From Corythucha ciliata (taxonomy: Eukaryota > Arthropoda > Insecta > Hemiptera > Tingidae), in the NCBI GenBank assembly GCA_038030265.1, contig CM075939.1, positions 54,169,253 through 54,233,252 of the forward strand: DNA of 64,000 nt. Reading direction: 5' to 3'. Position numbers and translations under genes: made by a program. Below are positions 1-11,265 of the stretch, piece by piece. Below the pieces are notes generated by a model, which made no database searches, was not told the origin of the DNA, and was given only the letters and a program-made list of their open reading frames with translations. The stretch's first letter is position 1, and every line of letters starts with the position of its first letter.

Positions 1-312
1 GGTTCGGCTTAAATCGAGACACTTTGAAAACATTCATCAGCCTGAAAATCGACCGGCTAAGCCCTGGGCAATTTTTTTTATAAATGATAAAAATGGACAA
101 AACCGCGTCTTTTGAGGTTTCTCAAAACGACAGGAGATCCAAAAATCACGATGGGTCTCCGATTATTCGACGTTGAAGAGGTTATCACTCTGATGCCACA
201 GTGCTTAGCATAAAGAGTCGGACGAAATTACCCACTCACGCCAGTGTATAGATCGGCAGCTGTCTGAATTACACCAAAGCTCCAAACCACGGTGAATGCT
301 TTCAGCCACACA
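1..312 (+). mobile_element. Truncated copy of the GGATCC-ended hAT-like family
   Basis: This stretch reads as a diverged relative of 6180-6720 inside the complete element at 5949-8494. Shared blocks include ACTTTGAAAACAT, CAGCCT(G/A)AAAA, CTGGGCAATTT, the 'aaaccgcg...gaggtttctc' segment, and a block near 260-300 around GAATTACA...AGCTCCAA. No terminus is present, because the window edge cuts the left side. It is followed by a (CA)n run at about 307-328. No gene is seen here. Confidence 0.55.
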
Positions 313-412
313 CACACACACACACCCACCCGCTGAAGGCCCCAACCCCGCAGCAGCGCGCTCCAATGCCTCCAATCACAGGTATAGGGAAGTAGCCTGC
401 CCTTGATCTAAT

Positions 413-537
413 AGCGTTTTCCATTTGCATAAAATTCCGCTTTGAAGCCGAGCATTTCCACCCGTCTTCTCTGAATTATATCATATGGTAACGGACAAGA
501 TGGGTGGAAATGCTCGTCTCAATGGAAAACGCCATAA
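413..537. repeat. Foldback MITE, family F, copy 1
   Basis: The left arm reads GCGTTTTCCATTTGCATAAA and runs on through GAGCATTTCCACCCGTCTTC. The right arm is its complement (GATGGGTGGAAATGCTCG ... AATGGAAAACGC), with part of the right arm deleted. The arms flank a ~25-bp centre containing ATCATATGGTAACGG. Fuller copies lie at 13776-13918 and 14718-14843. No coding capacity. Confidence 0.75.
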
Positions 538-898
538 GGGTGGGCAGCTTCACTATAGAAAAAATATCAGATGCACCATTGCCTTTTTTCAGGACGTGGA
601 AATCGGTGCTGGCTTTAAGGGGGGGGGGGGGTGAGCCAGGCGACCAACCGGGGTGTCGTGTCCTAAGGGGCGCGTCTAGCAGAATGAGAGGGGAAAATGC
701 GGACGACAAAAAAAAACCTAAGAAGCGTATTTAAAAACTATAAAATATGAAATATAAACTAGTTAAAAAGGAGCATTGAGATTGTCTAGAGCAGTGATTA
801 TCAACCAGCCCCCCCCCTGTCCCTTGTCCTTATATGAAGGTTTATGGTTAAACCCGTCTTTAAATATCAGGAAATTCAGGAACGTCACCGTACAGAAC
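538..898. other. Intergenic repeat debris with a G-tract
   Basis: No gene. It begins with GGGTGGGCAGCTTCACTATA, a motif that recurs near 10456 and 49136 beside hAT-like termini, and carries a run of about 10 Gs near 620. The last bases before 899 are the left 8-bp target duplication TACAGAAC of the next element. Confidence 0.5.
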
Positions 899-2929
899 CA
901 GGGGTGTTTGGGCAGCCCCCGCGCCACGGCCCTTTGGGCGCCGACCCAAAGGGGCGCCAAGCGCCAAGTTTTTTCTTTTTAAATAGGTACTGAGATTTTC
1001 CGGTAAGTGAGTGGTGGGTGGTGGGTTTTAATGAAAAATGAAATAGAGAAGCGGCCGACACAGTTTTCGCAAGTAGCAGTGCAGATCAATTCACTCTTCG
1101 TGCAGCCACATTTTGTTCCACAATTCTCCTCATATACGTCTTACAGTGCGTTCAGATTGGAGCAAAGAGCGTACAGTAAAGCGGTCGTTGCCAAGCAACT
1201 CCTGTAGAAAATGTGATGATCTTTCCTCTTTGCTCTATGCTCGCTGCTCCACTCTGAACGCACCGTTGGGCATAGACTTGTAAGCCGCAAGCACCGCCTA
1301 AGCAATGTGTTAATATAATCGGTTTTGCCCGGCCATTTCTGTATTTTTACTATCTTTGACTAGGACGGTTTGCAGAGGAATCAGTGGGTGACGACATGGC
1401 AATGCTTAACTTCGTCTTGAAATATTTAATAATGCCAGCACCGCTCAAAATTTGTAGAATCTAGATTGGAGAACTGAGTAACTAATGGGGACGGGTGCTA
1501 TTTTCAATTAGTCACGACTAGGGACATTATTTACTCCACAGTGGTCAAAACTTTCTGATCCTTCTAGGAATCTTCCCAGGTAGATTGAGAAACGACAGTT
1601 CGTCTTGAAACGAATCAAATTCCAACTTTGATACCTACTTAAAATTGGTTCGATTAGCCGGAATACAGATAACCGCACGCAAAGTCACCGAACGCGAGCA
1701 ATTTACGACTTTTCAGCTCAATACAATAGCAGAGCTGAGCCACACCAGAAACAATAGCAGAAACATGAGCTTGTGCAGTTGAGCACCGACTGCGCCAGAT
1801 CCGTGGATGGGCCTTATATTGTGTCGCGTTTCACAGGGAGTCTAGCGTCCTTCTTCCCCCCAAACGTATCCTCCACAAAATGGCGTTGAATGACTTCAGG
1901 GCTTTGAGGAGCCCCCATAGACAGCGACCAGGAATGGCTCTACTGCATTTTCCGTGGTATCAAGATCAGAGTGTAGGTCTTTGAAGATTTTTATGATAAG
2001 ACTGAGAGCGGAAGTTCTGGTGAGAATCTTGTCAAGTTTATTTTACCATTGCTTGCTTAGCGAAGAGCATGAGGCGTTATCGCATTATCCACTCATAGCA
2101 TGGAGGAACATGATGTGCTGTGGTAAAAGAGGAGAGACAGCTCTGGTTGAATGGTATACGGTGGAAAATGAATTCTTCAATTCAGGTTTCAGGAATTGGG
2201 CATCTGAGCCGTGGGTCGGGTGGGGGTGGGGGAGTCCAATAATCAAAAACTAGAGCAAAAAGCCAATGTCCTCGCCTACGATTGCCTTTCTATCAAAGTA
2301 TAACGAGAGATAGTTGGATGTATGTATTGGCTACTGTGATTATAATTATGACCACTAATACACGTACATTCGAGGGGAAGGAGATTAACATAACGAATGT
2401 CGATGGCAAGAGTGTCTATAAAAGCTGAATGCAGGGTATTTGATGCTTTTTAGGCTGAAATACGAGGAATTTGAATGGTTGGAAACTACGGCTAATTTTT
2501 GCGCCTTCCAGCGTCAAGACAAATAAATCTAAAAAGCTAGTTGTGGTTGTGGTCTCATTTTTTTGTACATTTTACCAGCTTTCTTTTTGAAAATGAGTGT
2601 TTTTTCTCTAGAAAGCTTCCTGTTGGAGTTATGAGTGAAAAACTGGAACAACTCCCCAAATTTAATGGTTTTTAGCCATTTTCAAGGTGAAGCCATATCC
2701 GGATTTAGTCGATAACTGGTTTTTCGGATTCAGCAACCCCAAAAACATGGAGAACGATTATAAAAACTCAGCCGGCAATTTTTTCCTGTCTCGACCACCA
2801 AATGAACGGACGGATAAAAAGATGCCCCACATTAGAAAAAAAAAAAGTTCAAAAAGTCAATGAAGGAGGGGGGGGCGACAATAGAATGCTTCGCGGGGGG
2901 GGGGGGCGTTGGCTCTGGCTACGCCACTG
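899..2929. mobile_element. hAT-like non-autonomous element with 8-bp target duplication
   Basis: The left end is CAGGGGTGTTTGGGCAG and the right end is CTCTGGCTACGCCACTG. The exact 8-mer TACAGAAC flanks both sides (891-898 and 2930-2937). The termini match only over the first ~9 bases as inverted repeats, but the 8-bp duplication is typical of hAT elements. The first ~70 bp form a GC-rich hairpin (GGCGCC ... GGCGCC). No transposase is visible: the open frames at 1954-2253 and 2860-3171 have no recognisable domain. It contains the small MITE at 1144-1265 and G-tracts at ~2868 and ~2897. Confidence 0.75.
1144..1265. mobile_element. Short MITE with 20-bp terminal inverted repeats
   Basis: The left end CAGTGCGTTCAGATTGGAGC is the near-perfect inverse of the right end, whose complement reads CGGTGCGTTCAGAGTGGAGC. 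Total length is about 122 bp, with no coding potential and no target duplication that I could establish. It is nested in the 899-2929 element. Confidence 0.7.
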
Positions 2930-3454
2930 TACAGAACGTTCCTCAGACCGCATACTCCCGATCACTAAAAGAGGCTGTCATTGCCCCTAAAAGTGGTAAA
3001 AACGATATTTTTGCCTTGACGTTGGTTTCAGTCGATTTTATTGGCTCCAAGGCTGCCAAGGGTGCGTGGGGGCTCTTCCTTGCACTTCCGAGTTTTCGAT
3101 TACGCTGCCACTGCTGCTGGGTGTGCGCTGAAAACGTACTTAAGAGGCCAAAAACGGGTACGCCACAGTGAGAAGACAGGTCATTGGTATAGGTCCCTTA
3201 GTAACTTGTTTGACAAAAAACGAAGCTTTTTCGTGGATTCGGGTCTTCAACTAAAATACACAAGTTTGTTTTAAAAACTTCAAAACTTTTTCCTAATACA
3301 ACTAATTCAATTGGCGAGGCTATAGGGGGGGGGGGGCAACACATTCTATAATAGTCCAAGGGGGCATGGCCGCCTTGAAAAGGATGAGAACGACTGGTCT
3401 GAACAGTAGAGACGCTAGAGGCGCACAGAGAACGAATGCACAGCAGATTTGTGA
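2930..3454. other. Unassigned repeat-rich intergenic segment
   Basis: No gene recognised. It contains a 12-G run at ~3326. The block around 3415-3455 (GCACAGAGAAC ... GCAGCAGAT) recurs inverted near 22545-22575. Both copies sit at the outer edge of an inverted satellite-array pair, so this is probably a transposon margin. Confidence 0.4.
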
Positions 3455-4240
3455 TTTCATAAATTTTACACGCGAAATTTTATATTTTAGTGAGCGTTTT
3501 ACTAAATTTTAGCCGTTAATTAGCGCTTTTCTCTATTTTAGCCCCGAATTAGCTGATTTTTTTTTTCATTTGTATCCGCGAATTAACGTTTTGTCTTGAC
3601 TTTTCCACGAGAACTAGCGTTTTTCCCAAATTTTATCCATAAAATAGCGATTTTCTGAATTTTAGCCGCAAATGAATTAGCGATTATGTTTAGTTTTGAA
3701 CGTGAACTATAGGAGTTTTCAATTTTAGCTGTTAATTAGCAGTTTTTGTCAATTTTATAATCGAACATTTTTTTCATCACTTTTATATTCATTGTAAGTG
3801 ATCAAAAACCGGGGCATCACGTATCAATTCACCAAAGAACAGCAAATTAGTTTTTTTTTCTTTTTTTTCGTCATACAGTGGCATATCTATGCGCCGCGAG
3901 CGACTTTTTCTTAATTTTTGGTCTGGAAATGTCATCAAGATACCACGAATGAACCCTTTTCCACAGTTTTAGCCACAAATATTAGCGCTTTTTCCTAACT
4001 TTTTGCTGCATACTTGCCCTAAGAACAGCAATTAGTGTGCCTTCTCATCTTTACCCGCTTATAAAGGGCCTAAAAATTCTGGGGATAAGCGTGTAGGCTC
4101 CATTTTAGCCGCCAAGTTATACCTCCAGAAGCCGCGAATTCACTCAATTTAAGCCTTCGGATATCGCTTTTGTGGGTTGAATCGAATATTCAGCGACACT
4201 CTTTGCTTATCACCTGTTACGTTTCATTCCGTCGGAAAAA
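3455..4240 (+). repeat. Degenerate ~30-bp satellite array S1, T-rich orientation
   Basis: Successive units follow the pattern 'TTTTCTCAATTTTAGCCGC' then 'GAATTAGCG', at roughly 30-33 bp period with heavy divergence. At ~4150-4280 the array gives way to a unique-looking cap (GAATATTCAGCGACACTC ... CCCTTCAGGGGCCTCC) that is recognisably shared with 15430-15660 and, inverted, with 21650-21800. Confidence 0.8.
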
Positions 4241-4324
4241 CCACTCATTTTTCGATCTTTTAAGCCCTTCAGGGGCCTCCTCTCACCACTATACCTCGTT
4301 ACGTTACTGATTCACGGACGGAAA

Positions 4325-5310
4325 TGAGAAAAAGCGATAAATGACAGCTAAAATTAAGAAAAATCCTAACAAGCTACTTCGCGGATTAAGTTCCCATAAA
4401 AGCTTCCTCCGATTAAATTTAGAAAAAGCGCTAATTAGAGGCTAGATGTACGAAAACGACAATTTTCAGCATCTGAAGGCAGTTTTGTTGCTCAAACTGA
4501 AAAAAGCGCTAATTCATAGCTAAAAGTAAAAAAAATAAAATCGCTAATTTGAAACTAAATTTTACGAAAAAGTGCAAATTCATGGATGAAATTGAAGAAA
4601 ACCACTCATTAATATGGCTAAAATCAGGAAAAACACAAATTCACCACAAAAATTCAGAAAAATTGCTGATTCGTGGCTAAAATCGCAAATTTACGGCTAA
4701 AATGGAGAAAAAAACGCTGATTCGTGGATAATTCACCGATAAAATTGAGATGAAGCGCTGAACAGAGGAAAAAACCCAAATTCCCGGTTTTAAATAGAGA
4801 AAACGCCAGAAGGTATAACTTCGTGCCAGGAAGTGAAAAAAGTCGACAATCCACGGCCGAATTCAGAACAAGCGTTAGTACATAACTCGCGGCAAAAATT
4901 GGGGGAAAACTATAATTCGTGGCTGTAATGTAAAAAAATCTAGGTATTAACGGCTACAACGAGGAAAAAAGCTTATTTACGGCTAAAATCAAGATAAATG
5001 GCTAATTGGGAGGGGGGGGGGGTTAATTTGAGAAAGTTTGCTAATTCACGGAAAATTGTACTGAAAAGGCGAGCCGCGGTTCTCAGAGGTAACTTCGTGG
5101 CCAATTGCCAATTGGGAAAAAACGCTAACTTAATGCAAAAAAATTGAGAACAATCGCTAACTCGCGTTAAAATAGAGACAAATCTATTATTCGCGGCCAG
5201 AATGTGGAAAAATAGCTAATTCATCGATGAAATTGAATGGAAGCGCTGAAACACACTACAATTCGTGGTTAACGTGGAGAAAACGCTATAAATTATACGG
5301 CTTATTCTGA
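4325..5310 (-). repeat. Satellite array S1, A-rich (inverted) orientation
   Basis: The same unit as in the previous array but on the opposite strand: GCGGCTAAAATTGAGAAAA followed by CGCTAATT. With 3455-4240 it forms a tail-to-tail pair around a ~90-bp centre, so a transcript across it could fold on itself. A 10-G run lies at ~5012. Confidence 0.8.
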
Positions 5311-5940
5311 ACGGGGACTTTCATGCGGGCGCTCGTGAAAGATTCGGCCGGGAGCGCTAAATGTCTAAGGCCGGCACTGCTGGTAATCGTCAATTTATGG
5401 TCATCAGCTATACTGGATTTGCACATGTACGGTCATTATCCGAGGTCATCGGTCATTATTCGAGGAACGACTTGGGTCTCGGTCCCAGCTCGGTGCGAGA
5501 GTAGTGTTAATGATCTCTGTCTCGGTCCATAAAATGCAATCTCGGTCTCGGTGCATCATGTCAGCCCCTTCAAACTGGACTCTCGCATCGTTGAGACGAA
5601 TAGTTAATCGACAGGAACTCACACAGGCCTGTAAACTGCCAATTTGAAGTCCCAAGTGTAATATGTAGCCAGCTCGCTTGGTCTTATTAATAGGAAACGG
5701 ACGCAGGGACTGCTGGGCTCCCCCCTCATCATAAGTCTCCCTGGCACAATGGGCTAAATAATAAGTTTAAAATACTTTTTAACGCGCAAAAGTGATTTTT
5801 TAGTGAGCCTTACACCCGTCAAAATGGTTTTTAAGTGTGTATAATCCGTGAAATGGGTTTATAGCGAGCCATATCCGCAAAAATAATGTGCAAAATACCG
5901 CAAAACTGATAACTTTTCTGCTGAGCAAATCAGGAAATGG
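5311..5940. repeat. Unassigned segment plus short array S4
   Basis: 5311-5780 shows no gene; it holds short internal repeats around TCGGTC(T/C)CGGT. About 5785-5940 holds three or four diverged copies of a ~45-bp unit with core GGGTTTTTAGTGAGCC and 'ccgcaaaa'. The same unit recurs at ~10855-11090 and ~52030-52265. The last 8 bases before 5949 are a transposon target duplication. Confidence 0.5.
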
Positions 5941-6307
5941 GTTCATTACAGGCGCGGATCCAGAGTCGGCTCAAGGAGGGGGCCATGGCCCCCTTGAAAC
6001 GCTGTAACTGTTAGGCTAAAATATTCCTGGTCCCGAATGAAGTAAAGTCAACCTATTGGTGGAGGTGAGAAGGCATGACCACTCATGTCCCGCCGCTGGA
6101 ACTTCTGAGTTTTGGACTCGGCGAACACAATAATCTGCGCGTTCAACCTCGCTCCAGCGTTATCTTTTTACCTCTTTTCGACACGTTAGAAATACTTTGA
6201 AAACATAACCAATCAGCCTAAAAACCGTCTCTGGGCAATTTCTCGCAAAAATGATCAAATTTTTTTTTTAAAAAATTGCTAAACCGCGAATTTAGAGGTT
6301 TCTCTAG

Positions 6308-6520
6308 GCGCGCCTTGATGGCTTTAATGGATACAATCCTCGCTTCGTGTGGGAGTTCCCGGCGATGTACGTTCAACAAACCGCGCAACGACCGAAACGT
6401 CCGCGTAGTACGGGTGTGAAGTGCACAGTTAGATCTGGGTATGGCTTAGGAGCCCAATGGAGGCTTCGGCGCCTGCAGGGTTCAATGCCCGGCGCCCCCG
6501 ACCAAAAAAAAAAAAAAAAT
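6308..6520 (+). mobile_element. Possible tRNA-related SINE inside the hAT-like element
   Basis: This ~210-bp block is absent from the corresponding part of the 26711-28539 copy. It contains a box-A-like TGGCTTAGGAGCCCAATGG and a box-B-like GGTTCAATGCC, and ends in a pure A run of about 16. Those are pol III SINE hallmarks, but the promoter-like boxes sit near the 3' end and no target duplication was established, so the call is tentative. Confidence 0.35.
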
Positions 6521-6839
6521 TAAGGAGTACGAAAATCGAGACGAATTTTCGATCACATAAGCGGTTGCAGTGGTTCTCACTGTGACGCCACCGTTTTCGA
6601 CCACTTATTGCTCACGTTCGCATAAGGTTGTGGACAGCAAATTGAACATGCTATCCACGTATCGACAGCCGCCTGAATTACAGCAGAGCTCCAAGCCACG
6701 GTTCACGGTAAAGCTTCAACCTTGGTAGGCGGGGATCCAGGGAGGGGCTCAGAGGGCTTGAGAGCCTCCTCCTTCAGTTCAGTAGGTACTGTGGATACGG
6801 TCGTATTTTTAGTGGGGGGGGGGGACGACTGGGTCATTG

Positions 6840-7995
6840 ATTGAGTCAATTAATCTTTTACGGCGCGAATGGCCTTTTATATCCTCATGGCACGAATCAC
6901 GTCAGTTAAGCCGTATACATGACGCAAGTGCAGTATGGACATTTTCATGGCGTGGAGGCTCAGTATTTGGTCATTTATGAAGCACGAATTGTAAGTTTCA
7001 CCATTTCCCGGGCACGAATTGTAGATTTACCAATTTTTAGGCAGTGATTTGTCAATCAAGCAATTTACACTACAAGTTCAAGCCGCATAGTTTAACCAAT
7101 TTTTGAGTGTGATAGCTCCAGTTTGGCAACTTTTACTGCGCAAACAGTCAGTATGTTCATTTCTAGCGGGCAAGGATAGTCAGTGTGATATTTTCAGAGC
7201 ACATTCAAAAATCCGTCTTTTTAGACAGAGTTTAGAGTCTTTTTAGAGTACGAACTCTTTTTAGCAATTATCAAGGGCCGAATCGTTAATATAACCATTT
7301 CGTGGACTCTAACACTCAGTTTTGGCATTTTAGAGCCCGAATGGTTTGTTTTGCCATTTTTGAAGCGAGAATTGCCAGTTTGGCCATTTTTACAGCAAGC
7401 ATATCATTTTTAGTAACTTTCTAAGCACGAATAGTCAGTTTTGGCTATTTTAAGGGCAGAAATCACCTGTTCAGTCATTTTAGGGCGCGAATTTGTGGCA
7501 CGTTAAGTCAGTTTCACCATGTTTGGAGCGCAAATCGCTAGTCAGCTTTCAGGCATTTTCAAGGCGTGAATCGTCAGTTTTTCAATTTTTAGGGCTTAAA
7601 CAGTCACGTGAAGCCAAAGGCGTGAATGGTCAGTTTGGCCATTCTTTGCACGCGATTGGTCGATTTTTGCACTTTTCAGAGCAGAAATCATCTTTTAAGG
7701 CATTTTAGGACGCGAATAGTCAGTTTAACCGTTTTATTTGGAACCCGAATATATGTTCCGTCATTTTGGGAGCACGAATTGTCAGTTTGGCTGTTTTCAG
7801 GGCTGCAAGAATCGTCAGACTAGCCATTTTTAGGGTGCTTGAAGTCCGTTTTTGCTTTTTTTAAAGCGAGAGCGTTTCCACACATTTAGTCAGTTTTACC
7901 ACTTTGGGGTGATATTACCTTTAGTTTAGCCGTTTTTATGGTGGGCATAGCCATAGTTTAGCTATTTTTAGGCATTGAATGGCTGAGCAAAACAG
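6840..7995 (+). repeat. Internal satellite array S2 of hAT-like copy 1
   Basis: About 35 diverged units of ~30 bp resembling 'ATTTTTAGGGCGCGAAT' followed by 'AGTCAGTTTGGCC'. The same unit on the other strand fills 27050-28060 in the second copy of the element, so the array was carried by the transposon. Open frames here (for example 7493-7708) are read-through of repeats, not genes. Confidence 0.85.
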
Positions 7996-8502
7996 AGAAT
8001 TTCCCAAGCAATGAAAATTGAGACAAATTGTCGATCAGAAGAGTACCAATGAAAGAGTTCTCACAGTGACCCCACTGTTTTTAAATTTCTGCACCCGAAC
8101 TTTCCCGCGGACAGGCCAGAGGCCAAGGAAGAATCTCGATGCTTGTGGACCTCTCTGGGCCGGTTAAACGATCCAAGGGCGTTGTTTAAGACGCCCTGGC
8201 AACCACACCGCTGTTTTTATTACCAACCGCTCGTACTATAGTGACCCTGGAGTCGATAAAACCGGCTGATACCAACGACCGCGACGTGAAACATTCATTT
8301 CTGGACCGTAAGGGGCTTTATTTCTCGGTTAAACATTGGTTTGGGGACTTATAAATAACGTCTGCCTCAGGCGACAACCTTCGACCCTTAAATTTGAGAA
8401 GGTGATAATCCCTCGTTAATGTTTGGGAGGTGGTTTCGATGACTCCAAGGGAGGGGCCATGGCCCCTGTGGCCCCTCCCTTGGATCCGCCACTGGTTCAT
8501 TA

Positions 8503-8765
8503 GGGAACCAGAGCCATCGAAAATGAATTTCAACGATTTTGTAGCCCTCAAATTGGGTTTTTTAAGCGAAAACCAGGAAATTACTTTTTTAATTGAGTCA
8601 AATCAGCTATATGGTGAGTATTTCATTTAAAAAGCCTGTCACTATAAATACACACAGCTTTAAGGTCACAAAAGTGATTTGTACAGTTAAATAAATAAAT
8701 AAGTCAGTTTTAACTCAAAGAGTATTTTCGTGTGCTTCGCAAATCCGCCACTATGTCACCGTGAA
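8503..8765. other. Fragment related to the 52.9-56.2 kb element interior
   Basis: 8530-8600 (AAATTGGGTTTTTTAAGCG, then AGGAAATTACTTTTTTAATTG) resembles 53210-53280 and 54465-54530 inside the third GGATCC-ended element. This suggests the target was an older relic of that family. No gene is seen. Confidence 0.45.
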
Positions 8766-9493
8766 AGCAGCACCTACCGGGCCTTAGATAAGGGAAAATG
8801 AAGTGCAATTAAAATAAATGTAAATACCAAAAATAGGAACGCCCCATTGAAAATATTTTGACAGAATCTCGTTAAATACCTAAAAAGTTAACTTTTTGTT
8901 CATTTTCGTCGCCCAATTGGCCCTAGTTATCGTCTGATTCAGAAAACTGCACTTTAGTCATGGGGCGAACATTCGCTACGGTGTAGCCGGTTTATTTCCA
9001 GTCCCAGGAAGGTGGAATTTGGTAATTCCTAAGAAATGAGACATCGAGTTAACTTTTTGTATAAAATTCGACGGAACCGGACGTCTTTATACGTAAGAAT
9101 TTGGCGGGTAGAGCAGAGGACAAATCCACCTGTTGAGTGGCATATTTCTAGGCACCGATTTCTCTATTTAAAGACGTTTAAGCTCCCTCAATTTTATACA
9201 AAAAGTTAATTCGGTATCTCATATTTACGGAATCACGTTTTTCCGCTCTCCTGGATTCGAATTAGGACGTCCTTAACATAAATAAGCCCCAACCCATTCG
9301 AGCAGGACATTTTATTGAACCAAACAAAAACTAGGAAGAGTTAGCCACCGAAAATGAACAAAAAGTTAGCATTTCAATTGTTTTAAAAGGTTCCAGCGAA
9401 ATGTTGTCAATTAGGCATTTCTCTTTTTAGTAATTTCATTTATTTTTAATTTGCACTTAATTTTCCTTTATCAGTGGCCTGGTAGGTGCTGCT
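8766..9493. mobile_element. Long foldback element (~730 bp near-palindrome)
   Basis: The outer arms are AGCAGCACCTACC (8766) and GGTAGGTGCTGCT (to 9493). The complement relation continues inward for ~150 bp on each side, including AACTTTTTGTTCATTTTCG. An inner inverted pair carries AACTTTTTGTATAAAATT at ~9050 and its complement at ~9195. There is no open frame of note and no clear target duplication. The whole reads as a foldback transposon with its centre near 9130. Confidence 0.78.
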
Positions 9494-9714
9494 ACCAGGT
9501 GCACCTAGTGACAGATTCATGAACCTCCGCGGTCCAACGCTCAGGAATTCGCAACGGCCAATCGAAATAATTAAATTTTAATGGCATTTTCCGAGTGGAT
9601 ATAAAGTCTCGTGTCAATTGTGTTGATGTTATCGGTGTCAGCCTGTGAGAAAAAGTGCTCACATTTAAAGCTGAATAGAGAGTACACGCCATATTCGTGA
9701 TTTTTGGAGGCTGC
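9494..9714. other. Unassigned 220 bp
   Basis: No homology noticed to other parts of the window. The minus-strand open frame at 9492-9692 has no recognisable domain and is probably chance. Confidence 0.3.
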
Positions 9715-10425
9715 TTTAATGATTGAGAAGAAGCGCTAATTCGGGGCTAAAAATGAGAAAATGTGCTAATTCATTTCTAAATATTTGAATACATCGCCAA
9801 TTAGCTGGTTGTATAGAGAAAAAGCGCTAATTCACTGCTTAAATTGAGAAAATCGCTGATTCGCGGCTGAAATTGAGAACAAGTGCTAATTGACGCTAAA
9901 CATGAGAACAAGATGGGCTCTTTTAAAGCTGAAATTGAGAAGAGGCGCGTAAATTCGGGGCTAAAAAAATGAGAAGGGAACTAATTCATTGTTACATGTG
10001 AATACAACATTGCCAATTCGCTGGTAATATAGATAAAAAGCGCTAATTCGCTGCTGGAACGGGAAAATCGCTGATTCGCTGGAGAAAAAGTGACTCATGG
10101 CACGGTTGGAAATAATTTAGGAAAAGCTCTAATTCGCGGCTAAATTTGAGAAAAGCGATAATTTGCGGGGTATCCAAACTTACAACAAAAAATTGAGAAA
10201 ATTCACGGCCACTTCGATAAAAGTGCTCAGTCATGGCTAAAGCAAAATAAATTTCTAATTCGTGGCTAAAATCGAGAAAAAACTCGTATTGACTAAAATT
10301 TGTGAAAAGCGCTATTTGAGCTAAAATTAAGAAAACGCTAATCGCGGGTAAAAATGAGAAAAATAGCTAATTCGCGTCCAAAATTGAGAATTCTTGCCTA
10401 AAAGAGGAAAAATCACTGGTTCACG
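9715..10425 (-). repeat. Satellite array S1, A-rich orientation
   Basis: Units of the GCTAAAATTGAGAAAA / CGCTAATTC type, about 30 bp apart. The array ends at a terminus-like CAGAGGCGAAGCCAGC (10426) followed by GGGTGGGCAGCTTCACG. No matching right-hand terminus was found, so that element may be truncated. Confidence 0.75.
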
Positions 10426-11200
10426 GCAGAGGCGAAGCCAGCTTTTGATCCAGGGGTGGGCAGCTTCACGTGAGAACAAGCCAGATCCAACCCAATGCCT
10501 ATTTCTGGCTTATACATGGGGAAGAGTCCCCAGGAAGAGAACTTGGTAGCTCATTAATTATAACACGAGGTAAATCGACGCGAGAAATCGTCAATTCGAC
10601 CCCAGAAACTGAATTAGCATAGTTAAAGGGTCGTGAACCGTCAAAACCTATAACGTCTCCGCTGTGGAACTGTCTTTTTTGCATTCTATTTCGGAACTTC
10701 GGTCGAATAACTGGCGAATTTTTCACCCAGAAAGTGATATTATTTGAGTTAAGCTTGAAATTTTCGTCTCCTGGGATGGTAACTATAAGGTATTCAGTAT
10801 TCTAGTCCCCCAAACTGGAATCTTCCATCGTAGAAGCGAATTTTCAGCAACAAACAGCCGCAAAATTGGGTTTCAGCGATTGAACAACCGCGACAGGGTT
10901 TTCTGTGAGCCAGAACCGCGAAAATGGGAGTTTAGCGGGGAAAAAAAATCCGCGAAATGGTTTTTAGTGTGCGAAATCAGTGAGTATGTTGTTTTTTTAG
11001 CGAGTCAGACCTGCAAAAATTTGTTTTTAGTGCGCTAAACCACTATCATAAACATACAAAATTTATTTTAGTGAGCGAAATTCGATGAAAGAGGGGACCC
11101 ACTGTTATCCCGTGCCCGCGGAGCCCCAAGCTTCATTAAAATAAAGACGGCTCTGCTGCACGCCATCACCTGAGGAGTGATTGAAACGCTGGAAAATTTG
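10426..11200. repeat. hAT-like end and short array S4
   Basis: 10426-10470 resembles the left end of a CAGNGGCG-type element. 10855-11090 carries ~40-bp S4 units (GTTTTTAGTGCGC / 'cgcgaaaat'). 10500-10850 has no recognisable content. No gene. Confidence 0.45.
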
Positions 11201-11265
11201 CGATACAAAATTTAATTTATTCAGCGTGAATACAGACGTTTGGCACTTTGATGTTCAGTATTTCT

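Larger units (their letters stand above)
5949..8494 (+). mobile_element. Complete hAT-like element, GGATCC-ended family, copy 1
   Basis: The ends are CAGGCGCGGATCCAGAG and GGATCCGCCACTG, flanked by the exact 8-mer GTTCATTA (5941-5948 and 8495-8502). Both subterminal regions fold into GC hairpins (AAGGAGGGGGCCATGGCCC on the left, GGGGCCATGGCCCCTGTGG on the right). The interior is a ~1.15-kb array (6840-7995) with no transposase. A close relative lies inverted at 26711-28539, and a third with a different interior is at 52899-56234. The 8-bp duplication and terminus fit the hAT superfamily. It is non-autonomous. Confidence 0.88.

Noticed and set aside
3455..5310. Regularly spaced ~30-bp repeats that could suggest a CRISPR array
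   Set aside because: The units are degenerate, lie head to tail without unique spacers, invert midway, and the genome is clearly eukaryotic.
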